Notes: generated by a model not told the origin, from the sequence alone. Numbered from the stretch's first letter, positions 22,681-35,219 are shown. The stretch: 64,000 nt of DNA from Siphonodentalium dalli (GCA_032622095.1 CP136066.1:206980978-207044977), one strand, 5' to 3'. A program made the numbers and translations.

Positions 22681-23862
22681 AGTAAATTATAAACAATTGT
22701 TTAACCTGTTCTATACTGAATGGATTCTCCCATTCAGTTATAAAAGTATACATTGGAATGGTGTATTATTCATTTAGATGGGTGTTCATGTGATAAAAGC
22801 AGACGACAAACAGAAAAACCCCCAGATAATACACGAGTAGAATGATTCATATTCATTGGTGGGAAATGTCCAAATAATAAGATGGTCGTTAGTTGAACTT
22901 ATTATCTGAACATTTTCTAAGGGAACTATATTCATCAATGAGTATTTAGTAAAGACATGGTTAACACGTTAACGGATATGAACTTTTGAACAAAATGTTT
23001 AAAGAGAAGGGCCTTGTTATTTTATGAATGAATATAAACTAAAACCAGATTAACATTGACTGCCCATAACTTCTGAAATCTCAGTTTCGAAGAACGAAAT
23101 TTCAAATATATGAGTTTAAACTATTGGTCAGTGACTGCAATTGATAATTTAATATATTATCTAAAATATCAAATTTTCATATTAAAGCTTGTGACTATAA
23201 AATCGGAAGTCACGACACAACATTCTACTGTCGAACGTTATTACATATCCACTGATTTTAATAGAAAGAGGACGACAAATAATTGCAATATATTTTGTGA
23301 TTTATCACTTCAGAACAGAACAGACAACGCACGCGTGGTTGTCCTTATGTCCTATATATTGAGCAAATACATTTCTGACGACGATATATACAGTAATTAA
23401 TTAGTACGAAATGTGTGATATGAATTAATATAATTATGCAAGTCCACGCAATGTGTCGCTGTGACCCGTGCCATACCGGCCACGTGTTACGACTAATAAC
23501 GTAATCAGTCACGTTCAGAATGGCTCCAGATTTAATTGCAACATCATCAATACGCGTAGGGGCAAAAGTTTAATGAAAGAACAGGTGATATGACCATGGA
23601 TGAAACTTACATAATGGTTCGAATTTATGAACCATATGCACCAATCATTGAGACATGATAAGATTTTTCTTTCTTAGCAAAGAACACTCGTAGATAGATA
23701 AAATAGATAAGTTTCATGACATAATACACCCACATGGGACTGCATGACGACATATAAATAAATATACATGTACAGGACATACATTTAATAGACAGATTCA
23801 GAAGAATAGAATAAAAGTTAATGATAATTGTATAAGATTTATAAGATGTCTACCATTCGCAT
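22681..23862. other. Probable intron / upstream region of the bZIP gene
   Basis: No second coding exon was recognised. A short dispersed repeat (ATACTGAATGGATTCTCCCA) at about 22711-22785 has a relative at about 40741-40805. Otherwise AT-rich sequence. Confidence 0.4.
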
Positions 23863-24120
23863 TTATATCGCTCCCTGCATGGAAAAATACCGAATCATGT
23901 TACAAACAACTTTGAAAATATCAAGTTGTTCATTTTTCATAAGGAAAATAAACTGCTCATGGTTCATATCAGCGAAAACTGGAAGTATTGTTTGTATTTC
24001 GTCAAAGAATGTTTCTCCTAATTTATTGCATACTAAATATTCCATAATAAAGTGCTCTTCCGTTTCAAATTTTGCCTGGTTACATTTTCTGGATAGCCTT
24101 TTCCCATATGGAGGTTTTGG
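23863..24120 (-). pseudogene. LINE C-terminal tail relic
   Basis: The minus strand reads PYGKRLSRKCNQAKFETEEH followed by FIMEYLVCNKLGETFF. This has the layout of the C-terminal zinc-knuckle region of non-LTR retrotransposon ORF2 proteins (C-x2-C…EEHFIMEC). The second Cys is replaced by Gln and the final Cys by Tyr, so it is decayed. The RT domain is not adjacent, so this is a fragment. Confidence 0.6.
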
Positions 24121-24571
24121 CTGCTTGTGTCATCATCTGAATGTTGTGATATAGAGATTTTTTGTCTTTTTATTTCAAAGTTATAAAAATTGAGTTCGTT
24201 ATCCACATTTAATAATCATATGATGTTTTATCTCCGTTCTTATAATCAAGGATGATGTTCCCTGAACAGTAGTGATCTGGAACACCAATGACATTGTCAA
24301 AGCTACTTTATTCAAAATCCCAACCTATATCGCAATGTCCGATGCATTCCACATCATGGTATATATGTCATATATATTTATTGTCCAAATAAAACTCGTC
24401 ACAGACAAGAAGCACGAATACCTGATTCTGAAATTCGCCCCATTGCATATAGGGAAGTCAGTTCATTTCGAAATTTGAAGACAGTTAAGTATTTTCTCTT
24501 TTTGATAAAAAAATAATGCTACTGATAATTATGTTAACCAAACCAAAATGTTTGCATTTCAAAGAAGTGAC

Positions 24572-25766
24572 CAGTGTTCGCGCTGGACCGAAAAAAACTT
24601 TAGCCAAAAGATTAGCCAAATGAAAATTTTATTAGCCAAATGAAAAAAACTTTAGCCAAATGTTTTTTGGCCAAATTAAAAACAACTTTGGCCAAATTAA
24701 ATCATCGTTTTCTGGTCGGTTCACAATTAATGACTAAAACGTAAAATCTAACAGACAAAGGTAAAATACACAATAATTTAAATAATTTTGATGAACTACA
24801 AGTATTTTTATATATATCATTTATTAAAAATTTATTAATCTTTATGTGAAAGAGTGATTTGGGGGCGGGGGGGGGGGGGGGGGTAACCCGGTATTGTCCT
24901 TCTTAATGTCATTATTTTTTGGTTTTATATCAATATCTATTTTTAAATCATTAAATAGTTATCCTTGCGAAAATATCTAAGTGCCATCTGGAAACTAATA
25001 ACTTAATATTGTTACGCCATTATCAAATTACAATCTGTCATAAAAGCATGCATATTATTTTGACTGTATCGGTATTGCCGACAAATAGCCACAAAATATC
25101 TGTTGTGATTCACATTTGGCTGATTAAGCTATTGTCTTACACTTGGTGCTCATAAACCTCGACCGTCATAAATACAATGTCATCATAAACATGCATTGTG
25201 CAGGCGCGCCGTGAGTGACCAGACAGACAATGGGCTGACTGGGGGATTAGGGGATTAAAAAATTAATAATGACCTTTTGCTGCTTCGTGCAGAGTGACGT
25301 AATCTTTCTCCAGATTAAAACAGCCTGCACATGTTACGAACAAATTGCTTATATACCGGCGTCAATGCACTTTACAAAACATTGCAATGCTTTCTTCACA
25401 TTGTCAATATTCAACCACGGTCGGTTTAATGTCCATGCCATGCGTCTTTGTTTGTCCGTCTTGTGAAAACTAAAGATGATTGCATATCACTTTATGATCG
25501 CTTGGTTGATAGAGTTGTCGATCGGGTTTCCCTTTGTACGATATTTCATAAGTACGACAATAATGAAATACTTTCGTCACCTAACTTCGTCTTGAATGTC
25601 GATCTATTGAGCGCTTTTATTAATTAGCTTTCTGGCTCCATGCTATCAGTCTCCATTTGGGTTCAAAAAAAGTTTAGCCAAAAGTTTAGCCAAATGAAAT
25701 TTTTATTAGCCAAATTCGAAAAAGATTAGCCATTGGCTAATTTGGCTACCGACAGCGCGAACACTG
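24572..25766. mobile_element. Non-autonomous hAT element with perfect 8-bp TSD
   Basis: Inverted termini CAGTGTTCGCGCTG and CAGCGCGAACACTG are flanked by the direct 8-bp duplication GAAGTGAC (24564-24571 and 25767-25774). CAGNG-type ends and 8-bp duplications are hallmarks of hAT transposons. Both subterminal regions carry clusters of TTAGCCAAA/TAGCCAAAT in several copies, the usual place for transposase-binding repeats. A G-rich homopolymer lies at 24861-24883. No transposase frame is present. Confidence 0.93.
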
Positions 25767-25774
25767 GAAGTGAC

Positions 25775-26334
25775 ACAATGCTTAATCTCCGATCCTTGTT
25801 ACATAATATGATATTGAGACAGAGATAGGTATATACAAAGAGATGAAGTATATATACAATATATAGTATAACAACTAAGTGACGCTATATTATTTTGACC
25901 TAACTGAAAGCGGAAATACGACTGGAATGAATATTCAGAGGAGCTTGAATCGCGAAATTGGAGAAATTTCTTTTAGCCATCGTGCTTCAAATATATAGCA
26001 GCATTTTCTTTCCTATACTTTTAATCCAGATATGTGTTCGGATTAATAAAATATTGATATAACCAATCAAAGGTTGTCATGACGATTCAACTTGAAACAT
26101 ATCTATATTTTTCAACTTTAACAAAAATATATTTTCCCACCAAATGTTCATGTCCGTTGGCCACCAAACACTGTAACCGTTCCAAGCGATAGTATGTGTG
26201 TAGGAGATACCTACCGGTAGATACACGTTCACTATATATCCGTATGCATGCGATTATAGCTTCATAGTAGATCTATTATCAGATGTCTGATAATGCCGTA
26301 TAATACACACACAGTATCGCTGAATTGCCATTGT
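25775..26334. other. Non-coding DNA, no feature recognised
   Basis: AT-rich sequence between the hAT element and the inverted minisatellites. Confidence 0.4.
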
Positions 26335-26430
26335 GCAAAAAGACACCAGGATGTCTCAAACGTGCAAAAATACACCAGGATTTCCAAAATGTGCAAAAAT
26401 ACACCAGGATTTCCAAAATGTGCAAAAAGT
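26335..26430 (+). repeat. 29-bp minisatellite, forward block
   Basis: About three units of the form GTGCAAAAATACACCAGGAT plus TTCCAAAAT. Related units occur inverted at 26590-26705. Confidence 0.8.
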
Positions 26431-26589
26431 CACAGAAAATCGGTCTCGTTCGCCTGCGACAGTCAAACTCAACCTGGGTGGAATACCATTCAAATTAAGT
26501 TGAAATTTTATTCTAAAATCACAAACAAATAATTTTTGTAATAATAATTAACATGCGACTAATTTAAAATTGATAGTTTATGAGATTTT

Positions 26590-26705
26590 GAAATGTTTGA
26601 TGTCTTTTTGTATGTTTGAGAGATGCTGGGTGTCTTTTTGCACGTTTGGGAGATCATGGGTGTCTTTTTGCACGTTTGGGAGATCATGGGTGTCTTTTTG
26701 AACGA
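26590..26705 (-). repeat. 30-bp minisatellite, inverted block
   Basis: About four units of the form GCACGTTTGGGAGATCATGG plus GTGTCTTTTT, the complement of the forward block's unit. On the minus strand it reads as a 10-residue repeat (KKTPMISQTC). It is not a credible gene. Confidence 0.8.
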
Positions 26706-27225
26706 AACAATGATCAATACAGACACGCTGTCACCCATCACATTAAATCCAAAGTCAATCAGAATATATAACATCAACAGACAGGACGGTGTTAAAGATG
26801 AACTCAGGGTTCCAGACCTCCAGTAAGTTAGAGCCCAGTTCGAACAACATACACAATCTAAAGTGACCAATTTGGAACGGGGATTTCCATGGAAATGTTC
26901 TAGTGTTGCAAATCTTCTGAGTGTAACTTGATATGCATGCTGTTGAGAACAATAGTTAATTAACTTGTTCCATTATATTATAATGTTCATGTATTTATTT
27001 TTTAATGTTATATTTATAATTCAAAGTAAATCCAGTATTGTAATTCCAGAACAAAATTCTCCAAACTAAATTTATAGGAAATTGTTTTATGATTTACCAA
27101 GCACACCCGCCATACAGTTAAATGTTATACCCGTTTTGGTTCCCAGACAATTGCTTCATACATAACTTTTGCATCGCATATTTGCAAAGAAATCCCCATT
27201 AAAAATTGGTCACTTGGCCTCCCCA

Positions 27226-27482
27226 TTAACCCTTTGAGTGCCAGGTCGATTTTTTGTATCAACCCATATACCCTGTGCCAATGCATTCTCTTATATATGC
27301 GAGTCGACCATATGTCGCCTCGCATATATAAGAGAATGCATTGGCCTAACAATATTATTATTTTTTTTTATTTTTTTTTAACAATTTTTTACAATTTTAA
27401 TAATTTACTCTTATATTCTATAACAGACTTATTTTGTAGGTTTAGGGCCGATGAGATCGGCCCCTGGCACTCAAATGGTTAA
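27226..27482 (+). mobile_element. 257-bp TTAA MITE with paralogous empty site
   Basis: Ends TTAACCCTTTGAGTGCCAGG and CCTGGCACTCAAATGGTTAA (right end with two changes). It contains one 67-nt hairpin and the GGCCGATGAGATCGGCC palindrome. In the neighbouring duplicated segment the same site is empty (CCCCATTAACACTATG at 27822-27837), showing one TTAA before and two after insertion. Confidence 0.92.
27278..27344. repeat. 67-nt hairpin module, copy 6
   Basis: Same palindrome, with one change in the inner stem (CGACCATATGTCG). Confidence 0.9.
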
Positions 27483-28140
27483 CACTATGTTTGGTTTGTT
27501 GACTTTCTAATGAAAAACAAAATGTTGAAAAGCATGTGTGACGTATGCAATAGACCTACTATATATTTCATAAAAGCCATGAATGTCATTGAAAATATTT
27601 ACTGGGGTGAGTGGAGTCTCTGAAACATCTAAACTATATGAAATAAATGGATGACAAATTCAATATTAAACAAGACAGTGTCTAGCAGACGACACCGTGC
27701 TATTTTATAGACTAGGACCTCAAGAAATAATTTCGGTTTAATAAAACTATCATGGGTCATGAATACATCTTTAAAAAAATTAAATTATTGCAATCACCAT
27801 TCAAAATTGGTCACATGACCTCCCCATTAACACTATGTTTGGTGTGTTGCCTTTTTCTCTAAGAAAAAAAAGTGTTGAAAAGAATATATATGTGACATAT
27901 CAGCATATGCAATAGACCAATTAAACACCATGAATGTCATTTGACATTGAAAACTTTAACAAAATAATTTCTGGGCTACCTTAAAACATACTATATGAAA
28001 TAAATGGATGACACTACTCACTCCAAACGTGTTATGTTGTAAACTGGGAGTCTGTGATCTCAAGAAGTAATATGAAGTAAAACTGACATGGGTCCTGAAT
28101 ACATCTTCAAAGATTGAAATTATTGCATAATAAACTCACC

Positions 28141-28824
28141 TTATTCTAAAAATAAACGGTGACGAAAAATACGAGACAGTGAAGTAAGATAAATCCAGAC
28201 ACTAAATGACAGAAGTCATCACTTGGCCATCTCTGATAATATGCTTAGGAAATTAATCTCAATATGAGGAAGTGGTCTCGTCTACTGACCAGCACAGACT
28301 GAGGACATCCGCGACTGACCACATGTTAAGATCCTTCTGGTAATCGGATGAACTCCGTTTGAACCGATTGCACAATCTCTGCACCGCTCTAACTGACATG
28401 ACGTATTGTGACCCAGTTTGGCCGGTGTTTGGTGGCGGTCAGGCCGATGGATCAGATCGACGCACTGGTCACTTAATTTTCTTGAGTCTGACCGATAATG
28501 GCATTGCAATCAATGGCGTAATGATTATGCAACCGGGCGGACGGGCTATAGCGGTAAAGTAGATCTGATTGAACGCAGACGGTGTCAATGTGCTCCATAC
28601 GTACAGCGCGACAAATTCGCAATATGTCCAATATGTCCTATCGATTCTCTGTCCAGATTGTTAACCCTTTAGGCGCGGGGATACAGATAAGCATACGGTG
28701 TGGATTAACAGTGCATGGTGACCTCTTGGTAATTATGATGAAGCCACGTATAGTACGACGCTAAATCACATACAACAGGGGTCAGGGGTCAGTCTAGAGG
28801 TTTAAAATCGGGAGAAGTCACTTC
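28141..28824. other. Non-coding DNA, solitary MITE end
   Basis: An isolated TTAACCCTTTAGGCGCGGG at about 28661 resembles the left end of the TTAACCC families, but no partner end was found. Confidence 0.4.
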
Positions 28825-29310
28825 TTAAAGGTACTCAATCCAATCAGAGGGTCCCCATCTCAACAGATTCCAACAACAACAATCCGATCAGAGGGTCCTA
28901 TATTACTATTTCTTTGGCTTTGGGGGTAAGAAATATTTGATGAGTCGAGGAACCCATCAAACAAAGCTCAGAGTTATTAGATATTGATTTTGGAAATTTT
29001 TTATATTCTCGAGATGAGTACTAATAATTGTCGTCAATTTCGTAACCTGCTCGAGATGTGTACACCAAAACACTATTCAAACAGACAAGGATGGATAACT
29101 CTAAAATCAAGTGGTAATAATAACGCAATTTTGACTGTGTTCTGGACCAGAAAGTATTCCAGATAATGAAAAATAATAGATTTCTAAAATCGATATCTAA
29201 CAAATCTGAGCTTTGATTGGTGACTTCCTCGATTCGAATCAAATATTTTTTACCCCCGAAGCCATTGAAATAGTAATTGAGAGGAGTTTTATCGGATTGA
29301 GTACCTTTAA
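28825..29310. mobile_element. 486-bp TTAA element, AGGTACTCAATCC family
   Basis: Ends TTAAAGGTACTCAATCCAAT and ATCGGATTGAGTACCTTTAA. Extended subterminal inverted similarity includes TTACTATTTCTTTGGCTTTG on the left and CCCGAAGCCATTGAAATAGT on the right. Relatives are at 19914-20311 and 35313 onward. Non-coding. Confidence 0.85.
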
Positions 29311-29439
29311 ATGTCTTAAATTGTCGCAAACGCCACAATTTCATAGGTTGTCAACAGATATATTATGGGTCGAGTTTGAAAACTTGGAACTGTTGCAAGG
29401 ACGTTGCGAGGGGGGTATTGTGGGTTTAAATACGCCCCT

Positions 29440-29815
29440 CACAACTGTCGTCCAAATTTTGAATAGTTGGAAATTTCATGCCTGAAACAAAATTTGTTGG
29501 AACTTTTACACCACATATTATTGGTTGAAATTGTTCTCATTGTTTGATTTTCCAATAAGTAGTTAGTGGGAAATTGTTGTTTTTGACCAACAGTAGCATA
29601 CTTTGGTCAAAATTTTGGTCTCAAATGACCAACTGATGGTTGAACATTTTCCAATCATATTGGGATGTCATGTTTGAAATTTCCAACAGTTGGAAATTAG
29701 AGGTACCAGCAGAAATGCTCCAACCTGACCAGGTTCAAGAGATGGGGTGTAGTCAGAATTCAAGGTGGATCCCCCCCCCCAACGGATCGAGACCCTCTAG
29801 CCACGTTCCTGTCCC
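29440..29815. repeat. Dispersed repeat (GTTGGAAATT family), copy 1
   Basis: Rich in GTTGGAAATTT/AAATTTCCAAC phrases and ending in AGGTGGATCCCCCCCCCCAA, followed by CTAGCCACGTTCCTG. The same order of blocks recurs at 34440-34865, and fragments occur near 35030-35100 and 36560-36660. Its class is unknown. Confidence 0.65.
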
Positions 29816-30033
29816 GATGAGAGTTAACCCTCTGCTCGGTCAGAAAAATGGCGGAAATGGTGACAATGTGAAAACGCCAGACTTCCTCATGCGACACAAA
29901 TTATAGGGCCAAGGATAAGCCCATTATACATTGCAAAGTAATTGCATTACCATTATCATTATTCGTTATTTTTCGCATTACCCAGCATTATCATTAATTT
30001 CAAAATTAAATGTACTAGTAATGCATTATTATT

Positions 30034-30333
30034 GCTGAAGGGGTCACTCTCTCCAAAGAAAGTGCTGAAGGGTACACAGGGTTTGTGATCGGCATGAACA
30101 CCATTACTTAAATTGCATGTGTTTATGAAAGTCTGGCGCCCATTAGCAGTTTGTTGTCAGTACATTTTGATATTCATTGGAACGTAAACAATTATTCTCT
30201 AACAGAAATCATGGCAGATACGAAGACTGAATGTCCTTTAGAATCACATTTCAAACCCTGTGTACCCTTCAGCACATTTTGAAAATCATGTGCACCCTTC
30301 AGCACTTTTTTTGGTGATAGTGACCCCTTCTGC
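30034..30333. repeat. Foldback with ~50-80-nt arms
   Basis: The left arm GTGCTGAAGGGTACACAGGG pairs with CCCTGTGTACCCTTCAGCAC on the right. The outer part GCTGAAGGGGTCACT pairs with AGTGACCCCTTCTGC. The right arm contains a second copy of the inner block (GTGCACCCTTCAGCAC). Confidence 0.75.
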
Positions 30334-31004
30334 ATTACTATTACTTAAAAATAAGTAATGCATTATATTTCCATAACTTCTAGTTGCAATTGGGTTGGAT
30401 AAATTATGACAATCTGATTATTTTTCTGTGAACTTATTAATTATTATAATAATATAATATTCTAATAATATAATAAAAGCAAACAAACAAAATAAAAATA
30501 TATCAGATATAAGCACATATAAGTCACACAAACATCCAATTGAAAGTCATGCAGATACATAATAACAAATGTTTAAACAATGTGCAGGGTTCAAACGCAT
30601 GTATAATGTAAAAGTAATTGAATTGAATGCCTTTTGTGTGAAGTAATGCATTACTTAGCATTACTTGTAATTCAAAAAAGCTCCATTAATCCATCCCTCA
30701 ATATACGACCGAGATAAATTTAGGCCTAATATCAACTAAATGAACTGCAAATAGGGTCACAAATTACATTATTTGCTTCGATATAACTTTAATAAGGTGT
30801 ACCACAGATCTCCGGAACAAAAATTTACCCCACCCCCAATAATACTTAATCCTATAGTACCACAGACATTACGACGCGAAAAAACATTGACTGCCAGCAA
30901 CAGTTTTCTGTTCAAAGTTGTCGAAAATCACTCACATAAACAAGGTCAACTGGGTGTTCAAAGTTTCAAAGCAATCGGATCATAAATGCTGACTTCGGGA
31001 TGTA
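30334..31004. other. Non-coding DNA left of Helitron 2
   Basis: A/T-rich sequence. The last ~80 bp (CAACTGGGTG…GCTGACTTCGGGATGT) recurs at about 34365-34415, where it continues into different sequence. This supports the Helitron boundary at 31005. Confidence 0.45.
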
Positions 31005-31195
31005 TCTATATCTATATTTGCGAATGTCTGTCTGTCTGTGTTCTATAGAAATTCACAGGGGACCACCTAGATGGCACAAAAGGGGTCTAATAGGGGTAAC
31101 TTTTTACGAGAAAGATAATGGCGAGGGTTAGAATTTTCTAAAGTGACGCCGTTGATGTCAGGGGCAGAACAGGGGAGGGGCAGAAAAAAAAAATG

Positions 31196-32790
31196 TCGCC
31201 GATTGCCACCAAACTTATATATAATCATCCCCATAATATGAGGAATATAATGGTGTGGTTATAATATGTCAAAAGTCGCGCCGTTCGCGTCAGAATCTTC
31301 TCCATGATACAAGGAATCTTATTGTGTGACTTAAAGACGCCAAATTGGTGTCGTTGGGATGAGAGATTGGGGGGGGGGGGGGGTCGGTGTGTGGGTACTA
31401 AATCTGACAAGAATTGGTTTAGTCGCCGATTGCCACGAAACTTATACAAATTAATCCCCATGGTATGAGGTGTCTAATGGCGTAGCGTAAAGCTGTCAAA
31501 AGTGGCGTCATTCGAGTCAGAGGTGCACTGAAAGGGAGAGGGGCACCAAACTTAATTTTTACACAATATTTTTAGCGCCAATTTCCACCAAATTGATACA
31601 CATTCTTATCCATGATATGAGGAATCTAATCGTGTGATTTTAAAGACGTCATATATTGTGCTGCTTTGGTGAGAGATGGGGTGGTGGGCACTAAATTTGA
31701 TAAAAACAAATTGTTTAGTCGCGGATTAGCACCAAACTTACAAATAATTATCTCCATGATATCAGGAGTCTAATTGTGTGGTTTAAAGATGTCAAAAGTG
31801 GGGCCATTCGAGTCAGGGGTGCCTAGAGGGTGAGAGGGACACAAACATTGATAAACAATATGTTTAGCGCCGATTTCCACCTGACTGATACATATTCTTC
31901 TCCGTGATACGAATAATCTAATCGTGTGGTTTAAATGCGCCAAATTGGTGCCTTTTGTGTGAGAGATATGCAATGGTGGCCCCAAATTTGATACGAATTT
32001 GTATACTCGCCAATTTTCATAAATTTATATATATTCATCTCTATAATGAGTCTAAGTGTGTGGTGTAATGATGTCAAAAGTGGCGCCGATTGAGTCCGAA
32101 ATGGGGACGGGAGGGTCACCTAAAACTTATAAAAATATGTTTAGTGCCAATTACCATCAAACTCATACACGTTCTTCTCAAATGATACAATGAATCAAAT
32201 ATTTGCGAATATCTGTCTGTGTTCTATATATAACTTTAAGGGTACAATCTAGATGACACCAAGGCGGTCTAACAGGGGTAACTTTTTACGAGTAAGATAA
32301 TGGTGCGGGTTAAAATTTTCTAAAGTGTTGGTGTCAGGGGAGCGGCTATTTTTAGCACAGATTTCGACCAAATTGATATATTATTCTTCTCCGTGATACG
32401 AGGAATATAAACGTGTGATTTAAAAACACGAAATTGGTGCCGTTTGTGTGAGAGATTGGGGGGGGGGGGGTAATAACTATGATAAGAATTTGTTTAGTTG
32501 CCGATTACCAAACTTATATATAAATCATCTCCATTATATAATGCATGCATGAGTCTATTAGACGTGGTTTAAATATGACAAAAGTGGCGCGGTTCAAGTC
32601 ATGCATGATGGGAGTTGCACCAAAGTTGATACAAATATATTTAGCACTGATTCTACCAAATTAATGCCCGTTCTTCTCCAATGATATTATGAATTAAATC
32701 ACATTTGGGGTCGTTTGGATCATGGATGGCGAGAGGAGATTCACTGGCATTTATAAAATTGTTCAATTCGCCGATATCCAACAAAGTTAT
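31196..32790. repeat. Degenerate ~290-bp dimeric repeats within Helitron 2
   Basis: Two diverged half-units of ~145 bp alternate. One starts like CGCCGATTGCCACCAAACTT (31196, 31425, 31719, 32008, 32141). The other starts like CGCC(G/A)ATTTCCACCAAATTGA (31574, 31868, 32355). Like halves are spaced about 289-294 bp apart. Poly-G runs (about 31371-31383 and 32459-32470) fall at the same place in different units. Confidence 0.8.
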
Positions 32791-33493
32791 ACAGTCATCT
32801 CCCAGGCCATCTCCATGTCGTTCTAAGGAGTTTTTGGCATTCTAATTTCACAATCTCGACAAATGGTGACCGAATTACGTCACTCGAACAAGTATATCTT
32901 CTCAACTATATCATATTTATATGGGGATGGAATTCAGGACATTCCTATAATGATCTAGCAACACAGATACATAGAAGAAAGCAATAAAAGTATATTTATA
33001 TCAATCTATTTAAGAGATAAATATATTCGTTCAAACTGAGGGACCTTGAATCGTCAGAGGATTGCATATTAGAATGGCTCATGTATATATTATATATATA
33101 GTTTCCACACAAAAAGCCAAGAGATATGGAAATGTAGAGCAGGCCTGTTCAAAAATAGTGGTCACAGTGTGCAGTCAAATATGGTTACTTCTCAGATAAA
33201 GGAAAACGCAGTCCGTATAGCACATATGACTTTGCAGGATCCTCCAATATTGACATCTGACAAGGGTATATCTGCCCGATACAGAGGATTTCTTTCATTT
33301 TTTTAGAACAGACTCGTCGCCAAACATAAACAACTCAAAATCCCGCTGTGTCGGGCACATGTATAGCTGCTATACGTGCATAACATCAATTCTTTTAAAC
33401 TGAAAATGATTAGCCAGTATATAGCACCCGAACAGAGGAGCACCTGGACATATCTTTAAAACATCTGTATCTTCATGAAGATATGATAAACTA

Positions 33494-33556
<63 letters not shown>
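33494..33556. repeat. (GATT)n microsatellite
   Basis: About 16 uninterrupted 4-bp units. Confidence 0.97.
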
Positions 33557-33916
33557 ACATCTCTATGTAAAACACAATTGTCGTCTTTTATATTTTTCGA
33601 ACTAATGCGTTTATGATGTTCATGTTTCATGCTATAACATCTGAAGTATACGCAGTTGTAAATAAATAAATAAATACTTCCTTATTGGTGGGACGGATTA
33701 AAAGCGATAAACAAAATGATAATCGCTCCGACCTGACAAGGTGAGCCACTACTTATATTCCATGTGTAGAAATCATGTATTGTGATGCCATTTGGATATT
33801 CAATTTATGAGAATACGTGTAACACTTTGAGAGCAAGAGTATTCTCTATTCATACCAAATATCCACAGAGGGTTTCACATCACTTTAACCTGGGCAACGC
33901 CGGGTAACCCTGCTAG

Positions 33917-34439
33917 TATACTATAAGCATAATAGTCATTCAGCCAACTCACGTGATCGGAACCAAATAGGCGGGCAAATTGTCACCATTTTGTATTCCT
34001 AATTTTCGTGGAAAATGCGTGTTTTCTTTATATCTGATTTTGTCTTCCATATATACGCGAAAAGTGTGAAGGTCAGTGTTTGTTATTGTGTGGATAATTT
34101 CAATTTGCGCGTACATTTCTGAAACACTATGCGTACAGCCTACCACAAAATTACATCATAAATCAATTCCAAGGGCCATATTGGAACATTTATAAAAGAA
34201 GTACATTGTCACTCACCCGACAATGAAATAATTATGAAATGTATTGCCCTGAAAAAGATCGACATGATGAAACGTCAAACTCACCGTACGTCGTTCGGTT
34301 CTAAAACTGTACGGAAAGCGGGAGTGACATATAGATCTGTTTCACTATGAAAGAAGCGAGGTCAACTGGGTGAAGTTTCAAAGTAATCACATCATATGCT
34401 GACTTCGGGATGTGCATGATCGTCAGGGCAATTCACAAG
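33917..34439. other. Non-coding DNA, no gene recognised
   Basis: Only short frames. Ends with the CTGACTTCGGGATGT repeat shared with the left flank of Helitron 2. Confidence 0.4.
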
Positions 34440-34865
34440 AAACGCGCATTTTGGCAAAATTATCAACAGTTGGAAATTACATACCTGCCACAACATGAGT
34501 TGGAAATTTCACACCAATATTTATTTAATATGTTGAAATTGTTCTTGTATAGTTTTATTTTACAACAATTAAGCAATCTAATATTTTCCTACTTTAGGTC
34601 AAAATTTTCTAACCTTAGGGTGTTAGGTTTGAAATTCCCAACACTTCGATAGCTTGAGGCCAGTCTAGATGCTATGATTTTTGCAATTTTCAGGATCAGA
34701 TTTGAAAATATTTCTCACACCGAGCCGAATCATTGGGGATGTGTGCAAATGGAATTACGTAAACTTGTGAGTTTGGTCCGGTTCAAAGGGGTGCGGTTTG
34801 AAATTCCAAGATGGACCCCCCCCCCCCAATCCAAATTTACCCATCTAACCACGTCCCTGACGACC
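34440..34865. repeat. Dispersed repeat (GTTGGAAATT family), copy 2
   Basis: Collinear with 29440-29815, including TTGAAATTGTTCTTGT, GGTCAAAATTTT and the ending AAGATGGACCCCCCCCCC, followed by CTAACCACGTCCCTG. Diverged and with indels. Confidence 0.65.
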
Positions 34866-35127
34866 ATGTTAATATATAACGGAACCTATATCAACTTTGT
34901 GAAGTTAAGCAATCCATCGGAACGAGTACAAGAGGCGGATCACCCTACCGGAGTGTTTCACATCACACTAACATTTCACATATAGCGAGAACACTTGAGT
35001 TATGGCAATCAGAAAAGTCTGATCCAATAAAGAGTGGGAAATTGTTTGAAATTTTGGAAACTTTGTGTTCTTGAGGCATGCGCATGCAATGTTGGAAATT
35101 CGAAGTTGGTCACCTTAAAGGAACATG

Positions 35128-35219
35128 CACCTTCTATATATGCACAGGTGATGTGTAACCATGATATCGAGAACACCTTCTATATATGCACAGGTGATGT
35201 GTAACCATGATATCGAGAA
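35128..35219. repeat. 46-bp direct duplication
   Basis: Two identical adjacent 46-bp units beginning CACCTTCTATATATGCACAG. Confidence 0.9.

Larger units (their letters stand above)
27197..28140. repeat. Diverged tandem segmental duplication (~330-bp units)
   Basis: The block starting AAAATTGGTCAC…CCTCCCCATTAACACTATGT occurs at about 27203 (interrupted by a MITE) and again at about 27805. It continues with shared phrases such as TATATGAAATAAATGGATGA and CATGGGTC(A/C)TGAATACATCTT. The copies differ by many substitutions and indels, so the duplication is old. Confidence 0.8.
31005..33916 (+). mobile_element. Probable second non-autonomous Helitron
   Basis: The 3' end is clear: a stem ACCTGG-GCAACG-CCGGGT, then AACCCTGCTAG at 33916, followed by T. 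The 5' end is inferred at A-TCTATATCTATATTTGCG (31005), where a repeated flanking sequence diverges from its paralogue. No Rep/helicase frame exists. The body is mostly degenerate ~145/290-bp repeats plus a duplicate of the 5' region at about 32210 (ATTTGCGAATATCTGTCTGT). Confidence 0.65.
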
